Made by a program: the position numbers and the translations under genes. 60,957 nt of DNA from JANMAT01 sp031359995 (GTDB taxonomy: Bacteria; Actinomycetota; Acidimicrobiia; Acidimicrobiales; Ilumatobacteraceae): positions 1 to 60,957 of the forward strand of contig JANMAT010000179.1 in assembly GCA_031359995.1 (NCBI GenBank), given 5' to 3'. Numbering within the stretch: the first letter of the stretch is position 1; every line of letters starts with the position of its first letter. Below the pieces are notes generated by a model. It saw nothing but the letters and a program-made list of their open reading frames with translations. It was not told where the DNA came from and ran no database searches. Shown here one piece after another: positions 41,128 through 51,100 of this stretch.

Positions 41128-42009
41128 ATGCGGTTCGGCTACGTGTCGATGAACTCGGCGGTGGGCATCCGTCCCGACGTGCTCGGGCGCGAGCTCGAAG
41201 ACCGCGGGTTCGAGTCGATGTGGGTGCCCGAGCACAGCCACATCCCGGTGGCCCGCACGTCGCCCTACCCGAGCGGCGGTGAGCTGCCCATCGGCTACCT
41301 GCACATGATGGACCCGCTCGTGTCGCTCACCGCGGCGGCGGTGGCCACCACCCGTCTGGTCGTGGCCACTGGTGTGTGCCTGCTGCTCGAGCACGGCCTC
41401 GCGGAGTTCGCCGGCGCCGCGGCGACGCTCGACCAGCTGAGCAACGGCCGGTTGCTGCTCGGCGTGGGTGTGGGCTGGAACCGTGAGGAGCTGGCCGACC
41501 ATCGGCCCGAGCTGCCCTTCGCCCAGCGCTACTCGGCCCTGATCGAGCGCATGGACGCGCTGCGCACCATCTGGGGGAACGACGAGCCGGTCATCGACGG
41601 CACGTGGGACAAGCTGTCGCCGTCGTGGCTGTACCCGAAGCCGGTGCACGGTCGCATCCCGTTCGCCATGGGCAACGCCGGGCCCGTGGGCATGGCGTTG
41701 GCGGCGCGCCACGCCGACCAGTGGTGCCCCATCGACACCGCCCTGCCGTTGCGCGACGGCAAGCCCGACGTGGCCGGCGCCGTGGAGCAGTTCCGCACCA
41801 TGGTGGCCGATGCCGGCCGTGACCCGGCATCGGTGCCGATCACCGTCTTCTCGTTCTCGCGGCCCACGCCGGCCCGCATGGCCCGCTACGCCGCGCTCGA
41901 CCTGGAGCGGGTCGTGCTGGCCTTCCCCCATGCCGAGCTCAGCGAGCCCGACGACACCGTGCGCCACCTCGACGACCTGACGCCCATACTCGCCGAGTTC
42001 GGTGGTTGA
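41128..42009 (+). CDS. LLM-class (luciferase-like) oxidoreductase, probably F420-dependent
   Basis: 293 residues forming a TIM barrel of the luciferase-like family. Arg-Gly-Phe-Glu-Ser-Met-Trp-Val-Pro-Glu-His, Leu-Asp-Gln-Leu-Ser-Asn-Gly-Arg-Leu-Leu-Leu-Gly-Val-Gly-Val-Gly-Trp and Phe-Ala-Met-Gly are typical. In actinobacteria this TIGR03619-like branch uses F420. It may oxidise or reduce a hydroxylated or unsaturated substrate. The stop overlaps the TTG of the following SDR, so the two work together. Confidence 0.85.
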   Translation: MRFGYVSMNSAVGIRPDVLGRELEDRGFESMWVPEHSHIPVARTSPYPSGGELPIGYLHMMDPLVSLTAAAVATTRLVVATGVCLLLEHGLAEFAGAAATLDQLSNGRLLLGVGVGWNREELADHRPELPFAQRYSALIERMDALRTIWGNDEPVIDGTWDKLSPSWLYPKPVHGRIPFAMGNAGPVGMALAARHADQWCPIDTALPLRDGKPDVAGAVEQFRTMVADAGRDPASVPITVFSFSRPTPARMARYAALDLERVVLAFPHAELSEPDDTVRHLDDLTPILAEFGG

Positions 42010-42812
42010 GCGCGGTGGGGCGCTTCGCCGAACGGGTCGCCGTGGTCGTGGGCGGTACCTCGGGCATCGGGTTGGCCACCGCGCGCCGGCTGCGCGACGA
42101 GGGCGCCACCGTGGTCATCGCCGGGCGACGTGACGGTGGCGCCGAGGCCGCGTCATCGATCGGTGAGCGGGTGTCGTTCCAGCGGGCCGATGTGGTCGAC
42201 CGCGAGCAGATCGACGCGCTCTTCACCGATTGCGTGGCCAGGCACGGTCGGCTCGACGTGGTCGTGAACAGTGCCGGCTTCGTCGTGGTGGCGCCCACCA
42301 TGTCGTTGAAGGATCGCCACTGGCAGCGGGTCATCGACGTCAACCTCACCGGCGTGTTCCACGTGTGCCAGTCGGCGGTGCCGCACCTGCGGGCCACGGT
42401 GGCGGGCGGTCTCGCCCGCGACACGGCCATCGTGAACGTCCTGTCGATCGACGCGGTGGCCGCCGACATCGGCATGGCCGCCTACAACGCGGCCAAGGCC
42501 GGCGCGCTGAACTTCACCCGCTCGTTCGCGCTCGAGGTGATCGGCGACGGCATCCGCATCAATGCCGTGTCGCCCGCGCTGGTGGACACGCCCATGGCAT
42601 CGACCATGACCGGCAACCCCGAGGCGTCAGCTGCGTTCCTGGCCGCCATCCCCGCCGGTCGCTTCGGCCGTCCCGACGACGTGGCCGCGGCCATTGCCTT
42701 CCTCGCCGCCGAGGAGGCCAGCTTCATCGTGGGCGAGAACCTGATGGTCGACGGCGGTGTCACCCTGCGCACGGGCCACCCCAGCATGCTGGCGTTCCTG
42801 CCGCCGCGCTGA
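42006..42812 (+). CDS. SDR-family oxidoreductase
   Basis: 268 residues from TTG 42006 (TTGA overlap with the LLM gene); GTG at 42015 is an alternative. Gly-Gly-Thr-Ser-Gly-Ile-Gly, Ala-Gly-Arg-Arg (NADP-type), Asn-Ser-Ala-Gly and Tyr-Asn-Ala-Ala-Lys are present. The C-terminal Val-Asp-Gly-Gly is typical of the 3-ketoacyl-reductase-like branch. Coupled to the LLM oxidoreductase. Confidence 0.87.
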   Translation: MSAVGRFAERVAVVVGGTSGIGLATARRLRDEGATVVIAGRRDGGAEAASSIGERVSFQRADVVDREQIDALFTDCVARHGRLDVVVNSAGFVVVAPTMSLKDRHWQRVIDVNLTGVFHVCQSAVPHLRATVAGGLARDTAIVNVLSIDAVAADIGMAAYNAAKAGALNFTRSFALEVIGDGIRINAVSPALVDTPMASTMTGNPEASAAFLAAIPAGRFGRPDDVAAAIAFLAAEEASFIVGENLMVDGGVTLRTGHPSMLAFLPPR

Positions 42813-42837
42813 TCGTGAGACCGCTCGCCTGCTGACC

Positions 42838-42843
42838 TACGCT
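42838..42843 (+). promoter_or_regulatory. -10 element TACGCT before the deacylase gene
   Basis: TACGCT fits TAnnnT, 35 bases before the ATG at 42879, with GAGGGGGA as ribosome site between. Confidence 0.4.
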
Positions 42844-42878
42844 TCCGTCAGGGTTTGCGACGATCGAGGGGGACGGCA

Positions 42879-44639
42879 ATGCTCGACTACGTGATCCGCG
42901 GGGGCACCGTGGTGGACGGAACCGGCACGGCAGCGACGGCGGGCGACGTGGGCGTGCGCGACGGCGTCATCGTCGAGGTCGGTGGGTCCATCACCGACGC
43001 GACGCGCGAGGTGATCGACGCCGGTGGTGCGCTGGTGACGCCGGGCTGGGTCGACGTGCACACGCACTACGACGGTCAGGTCAGCTGGGACGACGTCATG
43101 GACCCGTCGGCCGGCAACGGGGCCACCACGATCGTCATGGGCAACTGCGGCGTGGGCTTCGCCCCGGTTCGCCCGGGCCAGGAGAAGACCCTCGTCGAGC
43201 TGATGGAAGGGGTGGAGGACATCCCCGGAACCGCGCTGTACGAGGGCATCGAGTGGGGTCGCTGGGAGACGTTCGCCGACTACATGGACTACATCGCGTC
43301 GCGGCGGTACTCGCTCGACATCGGTGCCCAGATCGCCCATGGCGCGGCGCGCTTCTACGTGATGGGCGAGCGCGGCGTGGCCAACGAGGACGCCACCCCT
43401 GACGAGGTTCGCGGCATGGCGGCTGTGGTGGCCGATGCCATCCGCGCCGGCGCCCTCGGGTTCAGCACATCACGCACGATCGGCCACCGGTCGCTGTGGG
43501 GCGCGCCGGTACCGGGTACGTTCGCGGCTGAAGACGAGCTCATGGCCATCGGCCGGGCCATGGGCGACGTGGGCCGGGGTGTGTTCGAGATGATCCCCGC
43601 CGGCACCGTCGGGAACCTCGCGTCGCTCGGCGGTGAGCGTTTCACTCTGCACGAGGAGCTGGCCCTCATGGACCGCGTGTCCCGGGCCAGCGGCCGGCCG
43701 GTCACGTTCACGCTCGTGCAGTCGCCGGACTACCCCCGCGACACCTGGAGGGAGCTGCTGGCCGCCACGCGCGAAGCCAACGCCACGGGGTCGCAACTTC
43801 GCCCCCAGGTGTCGTCGCGGCCCATCGGTCTCGTGACCGGTCTGTCGGGCTACCACGCCTTCCAACGGCGGCCCACGTACATGGCACTCGCCGGCCTGCC
43901 GTTGGCTGAGCAGGCGCGCGAGATGGCCCGGCCCGAGGTCAAGGCGGCGATCCTGTCGGAGCCCGACACGCGGGTGGCCGAGCCCGGCTCCATGGCCAAC
44001 GTGTACGGCCTCATGCAGCGGGCGGCGCCGCTCGTGTACCCGCTGTCGGACCCGGTCGACTACGAGCCGGACGCGTCCGAGTGCCTCGGTGCCCGTGCCG
44101 CGGCACGCGGCGAAGACATCCTCAGCGTGCTCTACGACTTCCTGCTCGAGGGCGAGGGCACGGCCATGGGCTCGCTCATGGGTGGCGCCGACGTGAACGC
44201 GGCGCAGGAGGTGCTGCGCGAGATGCTGCTGCACCCCGACACGGTCACCGGCCTCAGCGACGCCGGCGCCCACGTGACGCTGATCTGCGACGCGTCCATG
44301 CCCACCACCCAGCTCACGTTCTGGGCGCGCGACCGCCGCAAGGGCGAGCGCCTGCCGGTGGAGCTCCTGGTGCACAAGCAGACGGGGCGCAACGCCGACC
44401 TGTACGGCCTGAGCGATCGTGGGCGGCTGCGGCCCGGCCTGCGGGCCGACATCAACGTGATCGACCTCGACAACCTGTCGGTGGCGCCGCCCAAGGCCTT
44501 CCGCGACCTGCCCGCCGGCGGTACGCGGCTCATCCAGCCCGTGCGCGGGTACGTGGCGACCATGGTCAACGGTGTCGTCACCCGCCGCCACGATGCCGAC
44601 ACCGGGGCTCGCCCGGGCCGCCTCGTGCGCAGCCGCTGA
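42879..44639 (+). CDS. N-acyl-D-amino-acid deacylase-like amidohydrolase
   Basis: 586 residues. Val-Asp-Val-His-Thr-His-Tyr-Asp-Gly (metal His-x-His), Met-Gly-Asn-Cys-Gly-Val-Gly-Phe-Ala-Pro (the cysteine ligand of the D-aminoacylase subfamily), Ser-Asp-Ala-Gly-Ala-His (catalytic aspartate) and a C-terminal Arg-Gly-Arg-Leu-Arg-Pro-Gly are all visible. Relatives cleave N-acyl-D-amino acids or related cyclic amides. A GAGGGGGA ribosome site precedes the start. The next gene begins ten bases after the stop. Confidence 0.85.
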   Translation: MLDYVIRGGTVVDGTGTAATAGDVGVRDGVIVEVGGSITDATREVIDAGGALVTPGWVDVHTHYDGQVSWDDVMDPSAGNGATTIVMGNCGVGFAPVRPGQEKTLVELMEGVEDIPGTALYEGIEWGRWETFADYMDYIASRRYSLDIGAQIAHGAARFYVMGERGVANEDATPDEVRGMAAVVADAIRAGALGFSTSRTIGHRSLWGAPVPGTFAAEDELMAIGRAMGDVGRGVFEMIPAGTVGNLASLGGERFTLHEELALMDRVSRASGRPVTFTLVQSPDYPRDTWRELLAATREANATGSQLRPQVSSRPIGLVTGLSGYHAFQRRPTYMALAGLPLAEQAREMARPEVKAAILSEPDTRVAEPGSMANVYGLMQRAAPLVYPLSDPVDYEPDASECLGARAAARGEDILSVLYDFLLEGEGTAMGSLMGGADVNAAQEVLREMLLHPDTVTGLSDAGAHVTLICDASMPTTQLTFWARDRRKGERLPVELLVHKQTGRNADLYGLSDRGRLRPGLRADINVIDLDNLSVAPPKAFRDLPAGGTRLIQPVRGYVATMVNGVVTRRHDADTGARPGRLVRSR

Positions 44640-44648
44640 GGTCGGTTC

Positions 44649-46196
44649 ATGGCCTCGGGCATCACCGACCGCGACACGCTCGTGCTCGCGGTCGAGGGCT
44701 ACGCCGACCAGCGCAGCTACGTCGCCGGCGACGACGTCGTGTTCTGCTGCTCGTCGCGCGTGCCCACCTTCTCGGTCGAGGTGGCGCGCGTGGGCGCATC
44801 GCGTGACGTCGTGTTCACGCGCCACGGCCTGATCGGTACGGAGCAGCCCGTGCCGGACGACGCCTACGCCAACGGGTGCGGGTGGGCCGAGACGTTCCGC
44901 TTCCCGGTGCCCGCCTCGTGGCGCTCGGGGTTCTACGAGGTGGTGCTGCGCGGCGACGGCGTGGGCGGTGGCGAGGGCGAGAGCCACGCCTTCTTCGTGG
45001 TGCGTTCGCCGGCGCCAGGCCGTGACGCCCACATCGTGCTGGGCCTGGCCACCAACACCTACAACGCCTACAACAAGTGGGGCGGCGCCTGCCTGTACAC
45101 GGGTGCCACCCGGGTCTCGTTCCGGCGGCCGATGAACCGCGGGTTCGTGCACCGGCCCGACGAGGCCTACGACGGGCGCGTGGCCAGCATCGAACCGGGC
45201 GGTGACCCCGGGCACCACCGGCTGCTCGACTACCTGGAGGCCCATCGGTACCCGCTGTGGTGCACGTCGTCGGGGTTCGTGTGCTGGGAGCGCCGCTTCG
45301 TGCGCTGGGCCGAGCGCAACGGCTACGCCGTCGACCTCGTGGTGAACAGCGACCTGGAACGGGCCGACGCGCTCGACGGCTACCGGCTGCTGATCAGCGT
45401 CGGCCACGACGAGTACTGGACCTGGCCCATGCGCGACACCATCGACGCGTTCGTCGACGGCGGCGGCAACCACGCCATCTTCTCGGGCAACACCGCCTTC
45501 TGGCAGGTGCGCCTGGAGGACGACGGCCAGACGATGGTCGCCTACAAGGGGAGCGCGGCGGCGCTCGACCCCGTGATCGGCACCGACCGCGAGCACCTGC
45601 GTACGAGCTTCTGGTCCGACCCGGCCATCGGCCGGCCCGAGACGGGCACCACCGGGCTCACGTTCACGCGCGGCGGCTACGCCCGCATGGGCTGGGGCAC
45701 ACCCCGCAGCTCGGGCGGCTACACCGTGCACCGGCCGCGGCACTGGGCCTTCGCCGGCACCGATCTCCGCTACGGCGACGAGCTCGGCGCGGCGGCGTGC
45801 GTGGTGGCCTACGAGGTCGACGGGTGCGCGCTCACGCTGCAGGACGGCCTGCCGGTGCCCACCCACGAGGACGGGGCGCCCGACACGCTCGAGGTGCTGG
45901 CCAGCGCGCCGGCCCGGCTGCTGTCGAACACCCCGACCTACAGCGAGCTGCCCAAGGCCCTGTGGGCCGAGACCGACGGCCCCGGCGACCTGGAAGGTGT
46001 GGCCGCCGGCCTGTTCGGCCGCGCGTCACCCGAGAACGTGGCCCGCATCGCCCACGGCCGCTGCGTGATGGCCTCGTTCACGCGCGGCGCCGGCACCGTG
46101 TTCAACGCGGGTTCCACCGACTGGACGTACGGCCTGGACGGCGACCCGCTGGTGCAACTGGTCACCCGCAACGTGCTCGACCACCTGTCGCAGTAG
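44649..46196 (+). CDS. N,N-dimethylformamidase large-subunit-like protein
   Basis: 515 residues. Leu-Ala-Thr-Asn-Thr-Tyr-Asn-Ala-Tyr-Asn-Lys-Trp-Gly-Gly, Val-Gly-His-Asp-Glu-Tyr-Trp-Thr and Phe-Ser-Gly-Asn-Thr-Ala-Phe-Trp are hallmarks of the C-terminal (catalytic) part of DMFase beta subunits, including the mononuclear-iron ligand tyrosines and glutamate. The known enzyme hydrolyses dimethylformamide to dimethylamine and formate with a small alpha subunit; none is encoded here, and many relatives act on other, unknown amides. It is co-transcribed with the deacylase-like gene (ten-base gap). Confidence 0.75.
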   Translation: MASGITDRDTLVLAVEGYADQRSYVAGDDVVFCCSSRVPTFSVEVARVGASRDVVFTRHGLIGTEQPVPDDAYANGCGWAETFRFPVPASWRSGFYEVVLRGDGVGGGEGESHAFFVVRSPAPGRDAHIVLGLATNTYNAYNKWGGACLYTGATRVSFRRPMNRGFVHRPDEAYDGRVASIEPGGDPGHHRLLDYLEAHRYPLWCTSSGFVCWERRFVRWAERNGYAVDLVVNSDLERADALDGYRLLISVGHDEYWTWPMRDTIDAFVDGGGNHAIFSGNTAFWQVRLEDDGQTMVAYKGSAAALDPVIGTDREHLRTSFWSDPAIGRPETGTTGLTFTRGGYARMGWGTPRSSGGYTVHRPRHWAFAGTDLRYGDELGAAACVVAYEVDGCALTLQDGLPVPTHEDGAPDTLEVLASAPARLLSNTPTYSELPKALWAETDGPGDLEGVAAGLFGRASPENVARIAHGRCVMASFTRGAGTVFNAGSTDWTYGLDGDPLVQLVTRNVLDHLSQ

Positions 46197-46205
46197 ACGA
46201 CCGCG

Positions 46206-47087
46206 TCAGTCAGCCTGGGCGAGCTCGTCGACGAAGACCGTGATGTCGTCGTTGCGCCGCTCGATGTCGCCGATGACCTTCACCTTGTCGTGGGTGCCCC
46301 GCAGCAGAGACAGCGGGTCCTGCTGGTCGCCCACGTAGCCGAGCGCAAACGCGCCCTGCTGATAGCCCATCATCTTGAGCAGGTCGTCGTCGAGGGTGCG
46401 GGCCACGTCGGGCGGGCAGGCCAGGAACTGGTTCTCCTCCTGGCGGACCCAGCCGACGGCGTAGGTGATGTTCACGCCGCGGCGCACGGCGGTGCTGCGG
46501 TTGGCGCCGCCGCCGTGCAGCACCTTGCCGTCGTAGAAGAGCACGCTGCCCCGCCGCATCTCGGCCTGCAGGTGCGGCACCCGCATCGCCTCGTCGTCGG
46601 GCCGGCCCGACGTGCCCGGCAGGATGTGGGTGGCCCCGTTCGCAGCGGTGAAGTCGGTGAGGGCCCAGATCGTGTTGCACTGCACGTGGTAGTCGGCCGG
46701 GAACGGGAAGAAGTCGAAGGCCATCTGGTCGCGATGGACCTTCTGCCGGGACTCGCCCGGCTCGATCGAGATGATCTGGGTGAGGTGGAGCTGCACGGCG
46801 GTCACGTGCGACAGGAAGTGCTTCACAGTGCCGACCACGAGGGGGTGCATCACCATCGTGCGCGCCGCGGGGCAGCGGGCCACGAGCATGCCGGTGCGGC
46901 GCGTGTGGCGCCCGTCGTACTCGTCGCGCCCGGCGGCCGACGCCTCGATGTAGGGCAGGGCCTCGCCCTCGAGCTGGTCGAGCAGGCCGGTGTCGGCCAC
47001 GTCGTCGACGATGGCGTACCCGTGCTGGCGCAGGTGGGCACTGACCTCGGCCGGTTCGACCGTGGGTGGGAAGTGCGTGAGGCTCAC
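46206..47087 (-). CDS. Phytanoyl-CoA dioxygenase family protein
   Basis: 293 residues. His-x-Asp in Val-His-Arg-Asp-Gln-Met-Ala-Phe and the distal histidine in Val-Leu-His-Gly-Gly-Gly-Ala-Asn give the Fe/2-oxoglutarate triad. GTG at 47087, six bases after a TAGGCT, hence probably leaderless. It is convergent with the DMFase-like gene (nine bases between stops). The substrate is unknown, but it is distinct in sequence from the PhyH protein encoded at 23864-25030. Confidence 0.85.
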   Translation of the reverse strand: MSLTHFPPTVEPAEVSAHLRQHGYAIVDDVADTGLLDQLEGEALPYIEASAAGRDEYDGRHTRRTGMLVARCPAARTMVMHPLVVGTVKHFLSHVTAVQLHLTQIISIEPGESRQKVHRDQMAFDFFPFPADYHVQCNTIWALTDFTAANGATHILPGTSGRPDDEAMRVPHLQAEMRRGSVLFYDGKVLHGGGANRSTAVRRGVNITYAVGWVRQEENQFLACPPDVARTLDDDLLKMMGYQQGAFALGYVGDQQDPLSLLRGTHDKVKVIGDIERRNDDITVFVDELAQAD

Positions 47088-47093
47088 GCCCCG

Positions 47094-47099
47094 AGCCTA
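47094..47099 (-). promoter_or_regulatory. -10 element TAGGCT, leaderless dioxygenase gene
   Basis: TAGGCT on the minus strand ends six bases before the GTG start at 47087. Confidence 0.5.
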
Positions 47100-47129
47100 C
47101 GCGGAGCGGGGTGATCGCTCCGTCCGGGC

Positions 47130-47135
47130 TACCGT
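47130..47135 (+). promoter_or_regulatory. -10 element TACCGT upstream of the PNPOx-like gene
   Basis: TACCGT fits TAnnnT, 20 bases before the ATG at 47156, with GAGGGGGAA between. Confidence 0.45.
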
Positions 47136-47155
47136 CAGAGCGAGGGGGAACCACC

Positions 47156-47812
47156 ATGAGCTTCTACACCGATGCCCAGCGCGATCTGCAGGACCAGTTC
47201 GAGACCAGGGCGCTGGCCGACCGTCTCGGCGACACGATCGTCACCGATGCGATCGACCCCGAGCTGCACGAGCCGTTCATCGCCTCGCGCGACTACTTCT
47301 TCCTGTCGACGGTGAGCAGCGAGGGTGAGCCGACCGTGTCGTACAAGGGTGGTGGCGTCGGCATCGTCACCGTCGTGGACCCAACCACCATCGCCTTTCC
47401 CATCTACGACGGCAACGGCATGTTCCTGTCGGCCGGCAACGTGGCCAGCAGCGCCAAGATCGGCCTGCTGTTCATCGACTTCGAGACGCCGAACCGGGTG
47501 CGGGTGCAGGCCACCGCCACGGTCAGCGCCGACGATCCGCTGATGGCGCGCTACCCGGGGGCACTGCTCGTGGTGCGCGGCCACGTCGACCGGGTCTTCC
47601 TGAACTGCGCTCGCTACATCCACACCCACACTCGGGTCGCGGCGTCGCCGTACGTGCCCGACGCCGCCGGCGCCCAGCCCTACCCGTGCTGGAAGCGGAT
47701 CGACTTCGTGCAGGACGTGTTGCCGCCCCACGACCAGGGCCGGGCCGAGCGCGAAGGTGGCCTCATCACCGTCGACGAGTACGGGGCCAGGCTCGCCGCC
47801 GGCGAGTCCTGA
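47156..47812 (+). CDS. Pyridoxamine-5'-phosphate-oxidase-family flavin/F420 protein
   Basis: 218 residues. A split-barrel core with Phe-Phe-Leu-Ser-Thr-Val-Ser-Ser-Glu-Gly-Glu-Pro-Thr-Val-Ser-Tyr-Lys-Gly and Asp-Gly-Asn-Gly-Met-Phe-Leu-Ser is typical of PNPOx-like proteins. Such proteins bind FMN, F420 or heme, and true PNPOx activity is uncommon in this branch. A strong GAGGGGGAA ribosome site. The neighbours do not reveal its substrate. Confidence 0.8.
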   Translation: MSFYTDAQRDLQDQFETRALADRLGDTIVTDAIDPELHEPFIASRDYFFLSTVSSEGEPTVSYKGGGVGIVTVVDPTTIAFPIYDGNGMFLSAGNVASSAKIGLLFIDFETPNRVRVQATATVSADDPLMARYPGALLVVRGHVDRVFLNCARYIHTHTRVAASPYVPDAAGAQPYPCWKRIDFVQDVLPPHDQGRAEREGGLITVDEYGARLAAGES

Positions 47813-47843
47813 GGCGGCGTCGCACCCAGCGCCCGTGGCGTGC

Positions 47844-48134
47844 TCAGTCGGCGAGGGGTTCGGCCAGCAGATCGGCCGAGAGGGCCAGGGCGCGGGCCAC
47901 GGCGGCGGCCCGTTCGGCGACGGCGTTGAAGTAGTGGCCGGCGGCGGTGCCTCCGGTCATGGGCGGGTCGCCCAGCGAGCGCAGCAGGGCACCGACCTCC
48001 GACGCCACCACCACGGGCCGCACGCCGGGCAGCGGGGCCGGCTTGCGCCAGATGTCGACCGGCTTGGGTCGGTTCTGGTTCTTGCGTCGCTGGTTGTTCG
48101 GACGCTTGCCCGGCTGCGGTCGGTTGGCGTTCAT
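47844..48134 (-). CDS. Small basic protein coupled to the SNF2 helicase
   Basis: 96 residues. The first 30 are very basic (Lys-Arg-Pro-Asn-Asn-Gln-Arg-Arg-Lys-Asn-Gln-Asn-Arg), probably nucleic-acid or protein contacting. Val-Asp-Ile-Trp-Arg follows, then two helices rich in alanine. The ATG overlaps the helicase TGA by four bases. I do not recognise the family; it could be an accessory of the helicase. Confidence 0.65.
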   Translation of the reverse strand: MNANRPQPGKRPNNQRRKNQNRPKPVDIWRKPAPLPGVRPVVVASEVGALLRSLGDPPMTGGTAAGHYFNAVAERAAAVARALALSADLLAEPLAD

Positions 48135-51100
48135 GTGTCGTCCTCGGTGAGGAGCTCGGCAGGCCGCAGGCCCAGAGCGATGCGGAGCTGGTCGGTGCTC
48201 AGATCGGCGATGGAGCTGGCCTTGGGCAGCACCAGTTCGGCGATGCGGCGCTTGCCGGCCACGACCTCTTCCACCCTTTCGTCGACGGTGCCGGGACACA
48301 CGAGGCGGTGGGAGATGACGGTGCGGGCCTGGCCGATGCGCCAGGCCCGGTCACGGGCCTGGTCCTCCACGGCGGGGTTCCACCAGCGGTCGTAGAGCAC
48401 CACGTGGTTGGCGCCCGTGAGGTTCAAGCCGGTGCCACCGGCCTTCAGCGACAGCACCATCACACCGGGACCCTCGGCCTTCTGGAAGTCCTCGACCATC
48501 TTGTCGCGCACGCCGCGGGCGAGGCTGCCGTCGTAGCAGGTGACACGGGTGCCGGTGACCTTCGTGAGGTGCTCGGCCAGGCGGCGACCCCACGTGGCGA
48601 AGTGGGTGAACACCAGGATCCGCTCGCCGGCGGCGAACACCGATTCGACGATCTCCTCCAGGCGGGCGAGCTTGCCCGAGCGCCCCTCCAGCGGCTGGCC
48701 GTCGTCGCGGTAGGCCGCGGGATGGTTGCAGATCTGCTTGAGCGCGGTGATGGCGGCCAGGATGGCGCCCTGCTTCTTCTCGCCACCGTCCTCGCCGGAC
48801 GCCACGTCGAGCACGAGCTGGTCGAGCACGGCCTGGTACAGGCCGATCTGCTCGGTGGTCATGGTGCAGTGGTCGAGCTCGTCGATCTTGTCGGGCAGCT
48901 CGGCGGCGACCTCGGGCTCGGTCTTGGTGCGCCGGAACAGCAGGATGCCGTTGAGCGCCTTGAGGGCCGCCTCGCCGTCGCCCGACATCTGGGAGATGAA
49001 CGCCGGGCGCGTGCCGACCAGGCCGGGGTTCGTGAAGTCGAGGATGGCCCACAGGTCACCGAGGCCGTTCTCGATGGGCGTGCCCGTGAGGGCGAGGCGC
49101 GACCGGGTGGGGATGCGGCGCAACTGCTGCGAGGTCTCGTTGGCCGGGTTCTTGATGGCCTGGGCCTCGTCGAGCACGATGCGGCCCCACGACAGGCCAG
49201 CCAGCGCCTCCACGTCGCGCACGGCGGTGGCGTAGGTGGTGATGACGATGTCGGCACCGGCGATGGCGCCGGCCAGTTCGTCGTCATCGGCGCGCGACGC
49301 GCCGTGGTGGACCACGACCTTCAGCTGCCCGGCGAAGCGGGCCGCCTCGGCCGCCCAGTTGCCGACGACGGCGGCGGGGGCGACGACCAGCGCGGTGCCG
49401 TTGCCGGCGGTGCGGGCCAGATGGGCGAGCACCGTGGGGGTCTTGCCGAGGCCCATGTCGAGGGCCAGGCAGCCGCCGAGCTCGGCGGCGTCCAGGAAGC
49501 CCAGCCACGCCAGCGCCTCGGCCTGGTACGTGCGCAGCTCGCCCGTGAACCCCTCAGGCCGGGTGGTCAGCTCGCGTGACGCGCTGCCGGCCTTGTGCAC
49601 GATGTCGAGCGCCCAGTTGTTGCCCTGCACCACCACGCCGCCGGCCAGCCCGGCGCCGTCGAGGCCGATCGACTGGCGCAGGATCTCGGCGCCGGTGAGC
49701 TGGGTGATGTTCTCGCGTTCGGCCAGCGCGGCGGCGGCCTTGACCAGGTCGACGCGGTCGACCTCGATCCACTTGCCGTTCGACTGCACCAGCGGGCGGG
49801 CCTGGCGGGCCAGGCGGGCGACCTCGGCCGCCGTGAGCTCGACGTCGTCGAACAGCACCGACCAGGCCACGTTGCTCAGCTGGTGTGCCCCCACCACCGA
49901 GCTGGTCTGCTCGGCGAACAGGCGCAGCGACGGGGTGGCCTTGCGTCGCGACAGCGCCGGCACGCGCACGTCGAAGCCGACGAGGGCGAGCGTGGGGCCG
50001 TCGGTGGTCATGAAGCGCCACGCCTCGTCCTGGCTGAGCGCGACCTGACCACGGCGGCGCACGGCAGCACGGTCGAGCGACGGCAGCAGGCGGCCGAGGC
50101 GGTTCCACTCGGCGGCCACGGGGCGCGTGGCCCGCTCGGCCTGCAGCGCGGCGTCGATGGGCACGAGCTTGCCCTTGCCCGCCGACAGCAGCACCGACAC
50201 GAGCCACACACCGCCCGGCCCGGGCGGGTCGAGCTGCACCACCAGGCGCGGCCGCGCCATGGTGGTGACGGTGCGCGACCAGTCGTCGAGCCGGCGGGAC
50301 AGGTCGTGGGCGAGCCCGGCGTGCACGTGGAACGGCGAGCCGTCCATGTGGGCGATGACGGCATCGGCCAGGTCGACCGGTGTGGTCGCGTTGGGCGGCG
50401 CCGCCGGCAGCTCCATGCGCTCGATCACCTGGGCGACGATGGCTTCGATGACCGCGGTGATGATCGACACCGCGGTGGCCCGCCCGTCGCCGCCACCGAG
50501 GGCGATGACCGGTCCGGGCATCGCCGCGGCGAGCGCCTCGATCTCGGGGGTGTCGACCAGGGCCGGCACCCACTGCACGCTGGCGTCCACGAGGCGACCG
50601 TCGGGCCGCTTGCCGACGCGCACGGTGGGCACCATGCCGCCGCGGGCCGCGGCGCGCACGCCCTCGACCGCCACGCGGCCGAGCCACACGACGCTGGGAC
50701 CGACCCCTTCGCCGACCTCGCTGTCGGCCACGGCCACCAGCCAGCCGAGCGCGTGGTTCATGCCGATGGCGACGGCCTCGGCCTTCGTGCCGCTGGGCAG
50801 GTTGACGCCGGCGTGGGGCTGCCACCCGAGCGGCGGACCGCCGACGGCTTCGAGCCGGTTGGCCAGTGCCTCGTTGGGCTCGGGCTCACTGCCGCGACCG
50901 GCGGCCCACACGACGACCTGCCCGTTGGCCCACGAGGCCTGCAGGCGGATCTCGGTGGACTCCTGCTCCTCGGGTGTCGGCGCCGGAGTGGAGCCGTTGA
51001 GGCTCGGCGCGGCGCGCACCGGTTCGGGGCGCAGGATCGCCGCGGTGGCCCGCAGGCTGTCGAGGGTGTCGACGAAGTCGGCGATCGCCTGCTCGCGCTC

